DNA from: Paraburkholderia graminis C4D1M
GTDB taxonomy: Bacteria; Pseudomonadota; Gammaproteobacteria; Burkholderiales; Burkholderiaceae
Assembly: GCF_000172415.1 (NCBI RefSeq)
Contig: NZ_ABLD01000004.1
Coordinates: forward strand, 124,001-188,000
DNA length: 64,000 nt
Direction: 5' to 3'
Below, one piece after another: positions 8,084-16,050 of this stretch. A model generated the notes under the pieces. That model did no database searches. It was not told the origin of the DNA and worked only from the letters and a program-made list of their open reading frames with translations. A program made the translations under genes and the position numbers. How positions within the stretch are numbered: the stretch's first letter is position 1; the number at the start of each line of letters is the position of its first letter.

Positions 8084-9103
8084 TTAGCCGACCTTTTGAC
8101 TGCTCGTCGACTTGGCCGACTCGAGCGCCAGGCGCCTGACGGCCTCGACCGCTGCCTCGAGCGGAGCTATCTCGTCGCGCAGCGCTTCGGCGTCGTCGCT
8201 GTGCGTCGCTTCGGCAAGCGAAAGCCGCTCGCGTACCAGCAGCAGTTCTTCTTCGAGGCGCCGCACAGCGGACCACAGCGCGTCTTCGGCGCCGGAGCGC
8301 TGGCGCGACTCGAGCGACATCGCGGAAAACGCATGCCCGGTATGGCAGCGATACCTCAGCGGATACCCTTCGCCGATACGCCAGATCACGCCGCCGCACT
8401 CCGGGCAGGTCAGGCTCGTTCGGTGGCCGATCCGCTCCATTTCCGCGGGCGAAGAATAGCCGGTCGCTGCAATCTTCAGTTCCAGCGCGGCGCGCTCGCT
8501 TTCGTCCATGTCGATGCGCCTCGGTGTGCGGTCTGTCAAGGCCCTGACGATGGCCGGACCGATGTCGTCAATCGGCGCGACCACGTCGGGGGGAACAGCT
8601 TTAAGCGCAGCGTCGGGCATGTCGGGCGCCGCGCAAGTCGACGGGTCCTGAACGATGGTGAAGCCGCCGCACGCGTGAATCGCCTTCAGTCCCGCCGCGC
8701 CGTCGTCCAGTTTGCCGGTCAGCACGACGCCGATCGCGCGAGCGCCATAATTGACCGCCGCCGAACGAAACAGCGGATCGGCGGCCGGGCGCGCGAAGTT
8801 TTCCTTGGGTCCGGTCGACAGCACCACCGTATCGTCGCGCAGCAACATGTGGCGGTCGGGTGGCGCGACGTAGATCGTGCCCTTCTCGATTGCTTCGCCG
8901 TCCGATGCATGGACTACCGGTAGCCGGCTGTCCGACGCAAGCAGATGTGGCAACTGGCTCGGCCACGTGCCGACGTGCATGACGATGAACACGCTCGCCG
9001 GAAGATCGGCCGGCAGCACGCCGACGATCTTCTTCAGCACCTGAAGGCCGCCGAGCGACGCTGCAACGACGACGATGTCCCGCCCATTCGAAATCTTTGC
9101 CAT
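8084..9103 (-). CDS. Stand-alone CheB-type methylesterase with C-terminal zinc-ribbon-like motif
   Basis: 339 residues. The CheB catalytic domain (about 8-190) carries the triad Ser16 (AASLGGL), His43 (VMHVG) and Asp134 (LTGKLDDGAAG). There is no receiver domain, so it is not a classical phospho-regulated CheB. After residue 220 comes a segment with CPECGG and YRCHTGHAFS that looks like a metal-binding ribbon, then a helical tail. A GGAGG site precedes the chosen ATG. It lies next to a response regulator and a CheB/CheR kinase, suggesting a non-flagellar sensory role. The target glutamate-methyl ester protein is unknown. Confidence 0.88.
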   Translation of the reverse strand: MAKISNGRDIVVVAASLGGLQVLKKIVGVLPADLPASVFIVMHVGTWPSQLPHLLASDSRLPVVHASDGEAIEKGTIYVAPPDRHMLLRDDTVVLSTGPKENFARPAADPLFRSAAVNYGARAIGVVLTGKLDDGAAGLKAIHACGGFTIVQDPSTCAAPDMPDAALKAVPPDVVAPIDDIGPAIVRALTDRTPRRIDMDESERAALELKIAATGYSSPAEMERIGHRTSLTCPECGGVIWRIGEGYPLRYRCHTGHAFSAMSLESRQRSGAEDALWSAVRRLEEELLLVRERLSLAEATHSDDAEALRDEIAPLEAAVEAVRRLALESAKSTSSQKVG

Positions 9104-9293
9104 GAATGCCCTCCGCTGGAGAGGAGCAGCAAATGGCAAGCCTGTCGTCCGGCGCGCGCGGCCTTTTTGGCTGCGCACGCGCGCAATCGCCATCAGCTCA
9201 GCTTAAAACCAGTGTCATGACCGCCTGACGGATTGTCCTTGCCTCGATGATTCAACCCATTGCCTGCGGCACTACGGCTACGGGATTCGCCCG

Positions 9294-9671
9294 TTATCGC
9301 GTGCCGACTGTCAGCGCCCTGAAAAGCATCTGATGGTCGAACGGCTTCTGACAACGCTCGTACTGACGATACTCTCCATCGACGGCGTCCGCGCCATAAC
9401 CGGTCACGAATACAAAGCGGATATTGCGCGACACAAGCGCATCTGCGACCCGGTATGACTTCTCGCCGTTCAGATCGACGTCGAGAACTGCGACGTCGAC
9501 CTGCTCCTTGCCTTCTTCGATCATGGCCACCGCTTCCTGCGCGCCCGAGATGGGACCGACGACACTGGCTCCCGCGTCCTCGAGCGCACTCGACAGCGCC
9601 AGCGCAACCAGGTAGTCGTCTTCGACCACCATGACTCGCCGGCCCTGCAGCAATTTGGCGACACTGCCCAT
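9294..9671 (-). CDS. Single-domain response regulator
   Basis: A 125-residue CheY-like receiver with no output domain. The acidic pocket is Glu17-Asp18-Asp19, the phospho-acceptor is Asp64 (VAVLDVDLNG), with Thr90 and Lys109 (CQKPF) as switch residues. A strong AGGAGGG site precedes the ATG, and the gene begins two bases after the stop of the large hybrid kinase, so the two are co-transcribed. It most likely receives phosphate from that HWE-family kinase. Such receivers are common in stress and chemosensory circuits of proteobacteria. Confidence 0.92.
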   Translation of the reverse strand: MGSVAKLLQGRRVMVVEDDYLVALALSSALEDAGASVVGPISGAQEAVAMIEEGKEQVDVAVLDVDLNGEKSYRVADALVSRNIRFVFVTGYGADAVDGEYRQYERCQKPFDHQMLFRALTVGTR

Positions 9672-9673
9672 TT

Positions 9674-12600
9674 CTATCCCTCCTGCGAACCGCTGCGCAC
9701 GCGTGGCGATGGCAGCGGTATCTCAATGTGACATGAGACGCCGTCGGTCTTGAACGCGAGTTCAGTCGTTGCATGCAGCGTGAACTTCAGCGCTTTCTCG
9801 ATCAGCCGCCGGCCAAAGCCCGTTCTCGACGAGTCGGGCACTGAGCGCAGACCGCTCTCGGTCCAGTCGATCACGAGCGAGGCGGCACCGGACGCCGTAT
9901 TGCGCACGTCCCATGTGACTTCGAGCCGCGCCTCGCAATCCTTGAGCGCGCCGTACTTGACGGCATTCGTCGCCAGTTCGTGCAACACCAGCGCGACCGT
10001 CTGCACGTTGCGGAATCCGAGCGGCACCGGCGGACCGGCCACGGCGATCCGCTCGCTGTCCGCGACCCCCAATGCCTCCAGTTCCAGCCGCACGATGTCG
10101 GTCAGATTGATGAGATCGCCGTTCGCTTCGCCGATAAGTCCCTGCAAACGTCCGAGCGCCGCGAGACGGCTGATGAACGTTTCGAGCGAGGGAGCGGCCG
10201 GAAGCGTCTGCTGTGCGATCGACTGGATGACAGCCAGCAGATTGCGGGTGCGATGCTGCAACTCGGCAATGAGGACACTCTGCCTTTCTTCAGCATGGAC
10301 CATTCCCGTGACGTCGACGAACGCCACCACGACGCCGTCCGTTGCGCGGTCGCCGTTGCGGTACGGCGCGAGGCGGATCAGAAAGTGCGTCAGCCCGTCG
10401 TTGCTGCTCACGTGCCGTTCGCGCGGCGCATTGGTGCGAAAGACGGTCGCAATGTCCTTCTCGAGCCCCGGCAAATCGAGGCGGCTCGCGAGTTCGGTGA
10501 TCGGCCGGCCGCGATCCGTCGGGCGAATGTGGAAGATGCCGTTCATCGCCGGCGTGAACGAACGGATCACCAGGTCGCGATCGAGAAACACGGTCGCAAC
10601 CGACGTGCTTTCAAAGAGATTCTGCAGATCGGTGTTCGCCCGGTCGAGCGCTTCGATCTTGCCGTTCAGTTCGAGATTGACGGTATGCAGTTCCTCGTTC
10701 AGCGAAACGAGTTCTTCTTTCGACGCCTCCAGTTCTTCATTGGACGACTGCAGTTCCTCGTTGACCGAGACGAGTTCTTCGTTCGACGACTTCAGTTCCT
10801 CGAGCGCGGTTTCGTATTCCTCGATCATCGACTGCAAGCGTTCGCGCGTGTCGCGCAATTCTTTTTCGGCTTCGGCCACCGTGCCGTCGCGCGGCAACTG
10901 CGCGCGCGCGATGGCTTCTTCGCGGCTCAGACCCGGGCCTTGATCCGCGAACACGACGAGGTACATTCGCTCGTTCTGCGGGTTTCCGTTCAGCGGTTCG
11001 ACCGTCAGACTGAGAATCTGCACGCGGCCGTCTTCTCCCTCGACCGCGACGCCATCGCGCGTCACCGCTCTGCCCGATTCGACCGCTTCGCGGAACACCG
11101 AGCGCAGGTCGAGGCCGAGACCCTTGCGCGCCATCGCAAAGAGCTGGCGCGACGGGACGCCGGGCGCGGCTTCCAGATACTTGCCGGTGCGGCTCGAAAA
11201 ATAGACGACGTCGCCGTCGCGCGTGGCGAGCACATGCGGCGGCGTGAACCGCTCGAGCATGTGTGTATCGACCGTATGACGCATTGCGCCGCTGCCGAGC
11301 ACGGGCCGGCCGGGCGCGAGCGCGGCCGGATGCCCGACGCGCAGCGCAGAGACGGTCATGGGCAAACGGATCTGCGGCGACACGTCGGCGCGACGGCGGA
11401 AGATCCGGTGCTTCTTCTCGACAGCCACGAACAGTTCGTCGAACTGACTGACGTTCTCCGACGTGCCGAGAAAAAGGTAGCCGCCCGGACGCAACGCATA
11501 GTGAAACGTCGGGATCACCTGGTTCTGCACGTCGGCGCCGAGATAGATCAGCAGGTTGCGGCACGACACGAGGTCGATACGCGAAAAAGGCGGGTCGCGA
11601 ATCACGCTATGCGGCGAGAAAATGCAGAGATCGCGTACGTCCTTGGCCAGTACATAACTGCTGCCCTCGAGCCGGAAAAAGCGCTGCCGGCGTTCCTCGG
11701 AAACGCCGTCGAGCAGCGCTAACGGATAACGCGCCGCGCGTGCCACGGCGAGCGCGCCGTCGTCGATGTCGGTTGCGAAAATCTGCACGCGCGGCGTATC
11801 GGCCTGGCCGTCGAAATGCTCGCGCATCAGAATCGCGATCGAATAGACTTCTTCGCCGGTCGCACAACCGGGCACCCACACGCGAACCGTGTCGGCCGAA
11901 CTGCGCCCCTCGAACAGCTTGGGAATCACGACGCTCGCGAGCGTCTCGAACGCCTGCGCATCGCGAAAGAAACTGGTCACGTTGATGAGCAGGTCGCGGA
12001 ACAAAGCGGTGACTTCCTGCGAGTCCGTGGAGAGCCGCGCCACGTAGGCGTCGGGCGTGCCGATCTCGAGGACCTGCATGCGCCGCTGCACGCGGCGCAC
12101 GAAAGTCTTGACCTTGTAGCCGCTGAAATCGTGTCCGACCTGGTTGCGCAAAATCGCATAGATCGCTTCGCGCGCCACGTCGAACTCCGACGTTTGAGCT
12201 TGCGCGGTCGCGTTTCCGGCCAGCCCGTCGAGCATGAAGGCGCCCGTTGCGAAGGTGGCGAGCTTTTCGCCCATCTGCCCGACCGGCACGGCGAAATCGA
12301 CGAGTCCAGTGGCGATCGCACTGCCCGGCATGTCGGGATGCTGCGGGCCGAAGCCGTCCGCCGCCTGGGCGAGCGTCAGTCCACCGCGCTCCTTGATGGC
12401 CTTGATGCCCAGCGTTCCGTCCGAATCCCCGCCGGACAGCACGACGCCGGCAGACAGTTCGCCGAACTCCGCGGCGAGGCTGCTGAACAGAACGTCGATC
12501 AGCTTGCGTTCCCGCCGATGACTGTCCTGCGGCTGAACATGAAGCGCGCGTTTCTCGACGCTCAGCACGGCGTCGGTCGGTAACAGGTACACGTTATCGA

Positions 12601-12820
12601 CTTCGATCTGCATGCCATCGGTAATGACATGCACCGGCAACGACGTAAATCGCGCGATGATTTCCGGAAGCAGGCTTTCGCGGTCCGGACTCAAATGCGT
12701 GACGATCACGAATGCAAGGCCGGGGGCTTGCGGCATGCCGCGGAAAAATCCTTCGAGTGCTTCGACAGCCCCCGCTGAAGCGCCCACGCCCACTACTGGA
12801 AAATTATTTGCTGGCATCAT
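9674..12820 (-). CDS. CheB/CheR fusion with coiled coil, PAS and HWE-type histidine kinase
   Basis: 1048 residues. Order: CheB methylesterase (1-190; Ser15 in GVGASAGA, His42 in VTHLSPD), CheR methyltransferase (about 210-480; SAM motif VPGCATGEE near 313), a PAS-like region, a long coiled coil (about 655-735) built of repeated SSNEELxSxNEEL heptads, a PAS domain (about 735-840) and an HWE kinase with phospho-His near 856 (LQHRTRNLL). It combines opposing methylation activities with kinase output on a soluble protein. The ATG overlaps the stop of the ParD gene upstream and a receiver gene follows. Signal and targets are unknown. Confidence 0.93.
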   Translation of the reverse strand: MMPANNFPVVGVGASAGAVEALEGFFRGMPQAPGLAFVIVTHLSPDRESLLPEIIARFTSLPVHVITDGMQIEVDNVYLLPTDAVLSVEKRALHVQPQDSHRRERKLIDVLFSSLAAEFGELSAGVVLSGGDSDGTLGIKAIKERGGLTLAQAADGFGPQHPDMPGSAIATGLVDFAVPVGQMGEKLATFATGAFMLDGLAGNATAQAQTSEFDVAREAIYAILRNQVGHDFSGYKVKTFVRRVQRRMQVLEIGTPDAYVARLSTDSQEVTALFRDLLINVTSFFRDAQAFETLASVVIPKLFEGRSSADTVRVWVPGCATGEEVYSIAILMREHFDGQADTPRVQIFATDIDDGALAVARAARYPLALLDGVSEERRQRFFRLEGSSYVLAKDVRDLCIFSPHSVIRDPPFSRIDLVSCRNLLIYLGADVQNQVIPTFHYALRPGGYLFLGTSENVSQFDELFVAVEKKHRIFRRRADVSPQIRLPMTVSALRVGHPAALAPGRPVLGSGAMRHTVDTHMLERFTPPHVLATRDGDVVYFSSRTGKYLEAAPGVPSRQLFAMARKGLGLDLRSVFREAVESGRAVTRDGVAVEGEDGRVQILSLTVEPLNGNPQNERMYLVVFADQGPGLSREEAIARAQLPRDGTVAEAEKELRDTRERLQSMIEEYETALEELKSSNEELVSVNEELQSSNEELEASKEELVSLNEELHTVNLELNGKIEALDRANTDLQNLFESTSVATVFLDRDLVIRSFTPAMNGIFHIRPTDRGRPITELASRLDLPGLEKDIATVFRTNAPRERHVSSNDGLTHFLIRLAPYRNGDRATDGVVVAFVDVTGMVHAEERQSVLIAELQHRTRNLLAVIQSIAQQTLPAAPSLETFISRLAALGRLQGLIGEANGDLINLTDIVRLELEALGVADSERIAVAGPPVPLGFRNVQTVALVLHELATNAVKYGALKDCEARLEVTWDVRNTASGAASLVIDWTESGLRSVPDSSRTGFGRRLIEKALKFTLHATTELAFKTDGVSCHIEIPLPSPRVRSGSQEG

Positions 12821-13056
12821 GACTTCTCCGCCAGCAGAGCGCGTTCCCGCGCACGGGCGCGCTGCTTGCGCTTGAGGCTCGCGGTGCCGTCGCTGTCGTC
12901 CGCAACCGCGCGGCCGGGGGTTCGTTCCTGAAGCAGGCGCAGGCCCGCGCGCACGACCTCGCTGGCCGTGCCATAACGGCCAGAGGCGATTTCTGTTTTG
13001 ATAAACGAAGCGAGATGCTCCGTCAGGCTAATGCTTATTGCGTACTTGGCCGGCAT
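12817..13056 (-). CDS. parD: ParD-family antitoxin, orphan
   Basis: 79 residues with the ribbon-helix-helix pattern of ParD: a short basic N-terminus, SISLTEHLASFIKTEIASGR, then SEVVRAGLRLLQER. The C-terminal 30 residues are charged. No parE follows: the next gene, overlapping by ATGA, is the CheB/CheR kinase. A palindromic element lies just upstream and could be its operator. It may autoregulate the signalling genes as a repressor instead of neutralising a toxin; that is inference. No clear Shine-Dalgarno sequence precedes the ATG. Confidence 0.85.
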   Translation of the reverse strand: MPAKYAISISLTEHLASFIKTEIASGRYGTASEVVRAGLRLLQERTPGRAVADDSDGTASLKRKQRARARERALLAEKS

Positions 13057-13074
13057 GGCGTTTCGAATCGCGAG

Positions 13075-13093
13075 GGTGGTTGTTTATACTACC
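13075..13093. promoter_or_regulatory. Imperfect palindrome, candidate ParD operator
   Basis: The 19-base element reads GGTGGT, a seven-base AT-rich core containing TATA, then ACTACC, so the arms match at five of six positions. It lies 19 bases upstream of the parD start and covers a TATAAA -10-like hexamer on the minus strand. Autoregulation through such a site is typical of ribbon-helix-helix antitoxins. Confidence 0.35.
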
Positions 13094-13158
13094 TTGCGAT
13101 TCCCACCTGGCATGAATTTTTGCAGACGTTTCCGACTTGGCGGCGCTTGAACGCGGTT

Positions 13159-14889
13159 CTACGGCCCGAGCAAATTCCGCAGTCCCGATGCCGTCACCGG
13201 TCGCGAAAACCAGAAGCCTTGCGCCTCGTCGCAACCGAGCGCCTGCAATTGCGCCGCCTGCTCCGGTGTTTCGACGCCTTCGGCCGTGACGCGCAGCTCG
13301 AGCGCATGCGCCATCGCGATGATCGCGCCGACCAGCGCAAGACTTTGCGGATCGTTGCCCATGCGCGCGACGAACGAGCGGTCTATCTTCAGGCGGTTCA
13401 ACGGAAAACGCGTCAAATACGCGAGGCTGGAATAGCCCGTGCCGAAGTCGTCGACGGCAATTTCGACGCCGAGTTCGCGTAATGCGTGCAAGGTTTCCAG
13501 CGCCTGGTCCACATCGCCGAGCAACGCGCCTTCGGTGATCTCCACTTCCAGGTAAGACGGATCGAGCGCGGCCTGGTCGAGCGCGTCGCGAATCGTGTCG
13601 AACAGGTCCGGCCGCCGGAACTGCTGCGGCGACACGTTGACCGCCACGCGCGGCAAGTTGCCGGTCAGCCGCAGCAGCCTGCCCGCTTCGCGGCACGCGG
13701 TGCGGATCACCCACTCGCCGATCTGCTCGATCAAGCCGGACTCTTCGGCGACCGGCACGAATTCCGCGGGGCTGATCATGCCGCGCTGCGGATGATTCCA
13801 GCGCAGCAGCGTTTCGACTTGCGCGATGCGTCCGTTGGCGAGCGTCACCTGCGGCTGATACACGAGGTGCAATTGCCGGCGCCCCAATGCTTCGCGCAGC
13901 ATCGTCTCGATCTGGAAGCGACGCGCGGCCTGTCCTTCGAGCGCCGTCGAAAAACGCCGGACCGCATTGCCGTTCACCGCCGACGCCGCCGACAGCGCGA
14001 CGCCCGCGCGCCGCATGAGCGTGGCCGCGTCGCCGCCGTCGTCCGGATACGCGGCGATGCCGATGCTCGCCGCGATGTTGAGCGCCGTGCCGCCATAGTC
14101 GATCGGCTCGGCGATGCGCGCGAGCGCCTCCGCGGCGAATGCGTCGGCGGCGGCGCCCGTTTCGTTGATCAGCAGCGCGAACTGCGTGCCGCCGATCGAC
14201 GCGATCGTGCCGTCGTTGGGAAAAAGTCCGCGCAAGCGTTCGCCGACGATCTGCAGCACCAGTTCGGCCGCATGCAGGCCGAGCGCGTCGCGGAGCTTAC
14301 GCAGATGATCGAGTTCGGCGATCAGCACGGTAAAGGAAGCGTGGCTGCGTGCGCAGCGTGAGATCGTCAGCTCGAGACGTTCGGTGAAGAGCGTCTGATT
14401 CGGCAGACGCGTGACGCCGTCGTGATGCGAGACGTACCAGAGGCGCGCCTCGGACTGCGCATAGCGCGTCATGTCGACGACCACGCCGACGTAACGCGCG
14501 TCGGACGCGTGGCAGGCTGTGGCGTCGGAACACGCAGGCAGCGGCGACAGCGCGAGTACGACGCGCACCGATGTGCCGCTGCGTCGCAGGTACGTCCATT
14601 CACCCTCGTAGCGCGCGCCGATTTCCGCGAGCGACGGCAGTTCGGCGCGGCGTCTCGCGAGTTCGGCGGGATCGTGCAGCGATTCGAAGCTGCGCCGGCC
14701 GATCAGTTCGTCGGCGCTCCATCCGGTCAGCTTTTCTAGCGCCGCGTTGACGAACTGAAAGGTGCCGCGCTCGTCGCAAATTAACATGCCGAAGGGAGCG
14801 GCGGTTAGTGCGGCGGCTAGTGCCGAGGCCGGCGCTTCTTGTGCAAGACGCGACTCGGCTTGCGTCCCGCCGGCGTGGGTCGTGTTCAA
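13159..14889 (-). CDS. PAS-GGDEF-EAL protein with degenerate GGDEF
   Basis: 576 residues. PAS domain (about 20-145, with a CSDATACHASDA insertion), GGDEF-like domain (about 160-320) and EAL domain (about 330-575). The signature loop reads GGTQF instead of GGDEF near residue 231, so cyclase activity is unlikely. The EAL motif reads ETLLRW, but the metal and catalytic residues of phosphodiesterases are present: VNVSPQQF, EVEITEG, VDDFGTGYSSL, LKIDRSF and AEGVE. The likely net role is cyclic-di-GMP breakdown. The start is a TTG 21 bases after the msrC stop, with no clear binding site, so the first residues are uncertain. Confidence 0.88.
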   Translation of the reverse strand: MNTTHAGGTQAESRLAQEAPASALAAALTAAPFGMLICDERGTFQFVNAALEKLTGWSADELIGRRSFESLHDPAELARRRAELPSLAEIGARYEGEWTYLRRSGTSVRVVLALSPLPACSDATACHASDARYVGVVVDMTRYAQSEARLWYVSHHDGVTRLPNQTLFTERLELTISRCARSHASFTVLIAELDHLRKLRDALGLHAAELVLQIVGERLRGLFPNDGTIASIGGTQFALLINETGAAADAFAAEALARIAEPIDYGGTALNIAASIGIAAYPDDGGDAATLMRRAGVALSAASAVNGNAVRRFSTALEGQAARRFQIETMLREALGRRQLHLVYQPQVTLANGRIAQVETLLRWNHPQRGMISPAEFVPVAEESGLIEQIGEWVIRTACREAGRLLRLTGNLPRVAVNVSPQQFRRPDLFDTIRDALDQAALDPSYLEVEITEGALLGDVDQALETLHALRELGVEIAVDDFGTGYSSLAYLTRFPLNRLKIDRSFVARMGNDPQSLALVGAIIAMAHALELRVTAEGVETPEQAAQLQALGCDEAQGFWFSRPVTASGLRNLLGP

Positions 14890-14910
14890 AACGCGGTGTC
14901 TGTGCGGTGA

Positions 14911-15411
14911 CTACGACGCGCGCGGCAATGCCGCTTCGATGAATACCGCGCACAGCGCCTCCATGCCCTTCGCGTCTTCTTCGTCGAAGCGCGCGAGGAC
15001 CGGGCTATCGACGTCCCATACGCCGATCAGCGTGCCGTCGGGCGCGACGAGCGGCACGACAACTTCCGATTGCGACGCCGAATCGCACGCGATGTGGCCG
15101 GGGAATTCGTGGACGTCGCGCACGATCTGCGTCTCGCGCGTTTGCGCGGCCGTGCCGCAGACGCCTTTGCCGAGCGCAATGCGCACGCACGCCGGCTTGC
15201 CCTGGAAAGGCCCGACCACCAGTTCGCGGCCGTCATGAAAGTAAAAGCCGGCCCAGTTCAGATCGCTCAACGAATGGAACACGAACGACGAGAAGTTGGC
15301 CGCGTTGGCGATCCAGTCGGTTTCGCCGGCGAGAAGCGCGCGCGCCTGCGCGACGAGTTCTTCGTATTGCGCGGCCTTGGGCAAGTGCGATGCGGAGGAG
15401 ACTTCGAACAT
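14911..15411 (-). CDS. msrC: Free methionine-(R)-sulfoxide reductase, GAF family
   Basis: A 166-residue single GAF domain. The family cysteines are visible in KPACVRIALGKGVCGTAA and HIACDSASQSE, and the core NWAGFYF and VVPLVAPDGTLIGVWDVDS are typical of the YebR/fRMsr group. It reduces free L-methionine-(R)-sulfoxide in the cytoplasm using thioredoxin. The chosen ATG gives the usual length; an upstream extension of 19 residues looks non-coding. The c-di-GMP protein follows 21 bases later, so the two may be co-transcribed. Confidence 0.9.
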   Translation of the reverse strand: MFEVSSASHLPKAAQYEELVAQARALLAGETDWIANAANFSSFVFHSLSDLNWAGFYFHDGRELVVGPFQGKPACVRIALGKGVCGTAAQTRETQIVRDVHEFPGHIACDSASQSEVVVPLVAPDGTLIGVWDVDSPVLARFDEEDAKGMEALCAVFIEAALPRAS

Positions 15412-15498
15412 GACGGGTCCGTGATGAAGGCGGGAAACGATGCAACGTGGCGCTCCAGTGTAAAGCAAGCAGCTTGCTCGATCACTGGAATGCGGCCA

Positions 15499-15924
15499 CT
15501 ACGACTCGACGCCGACGATCACGCTCGACGCCTTGAAGATTCCCGTCGCCGCCTGGCCGACCGCGAGGCCGAGGCGCTCGACGCTCTCGTTGGTCACGAT
15601 CGCGGCGATCTGCGCGCTGCCCGCGCCGATCGTTACTTCGGAATTCACCGCGCCGGTCGTCACGGCGGTCACCGTGCCCGCGATGCAATTGCGCGCCGAC
15701 ACCTGGTCCTTCGATACGTCGACCATCACGATCACCGACGATGCCTTCACCAGCGCAAACGCCTGCTTGCCCACGGCGAGCCCAAGCGTTTTAGCGCTGC
15801 CGTGCGTGATGATGGCGACGATGTCGAGGCCGTCGGCGGTTCGCAGCGTGACCTCGTCGTTGACGGCGCCGTGCGTGAGCTGAACTATTTCGCCTGCGAA
15901 CTGATTGCGTGCGCTCGTTTTCAT
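15499..15924 (-). CDS. Dimop-type molybdate-binding protein (two TOBE/Mop domains)
   Basis: 141 residues made of two tandem Mop repeats of about 68 residues. Both contain the SARNxxxGxV start, a GAVNxEVT core and an ASSVIVxV end, so the two halves are clear duplicates. Such proteins bind molybdate or tungstate oligomerically and buffer the cytosolic pool. An AAAGGAG site precedes the ATG. No modABC genes are adjacent. Expression is probably monocistronic and divergent from the NlpC/P60 gene. Confidence 0.92.
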   Translation of the reverse strand: MKTSARNQFAGEIVQLTHGAVNDEVTLRTADGLDIVAIITHGSAKTLGLAVGKQAFALVKASSVIVMVDVSKDQVSARNCIAGTVTAVTTGAVNSEVTIGAGSAQIAAIVTNESVERLGLAVGQAATGIFKASSVIVGVES

Positions 15925-16050
15925 GTTGGGCTCCTTTGGAGTTTGGGAAGCGCTGATGTGTTGCTTTAGCTGGCGGTCAAGTGTAATGGAAGGCGCAACG
16001 CCGTATCATCGTGCCCTTGCAGTCTCCCTTGCACTCTCTTTGCCGAACTC

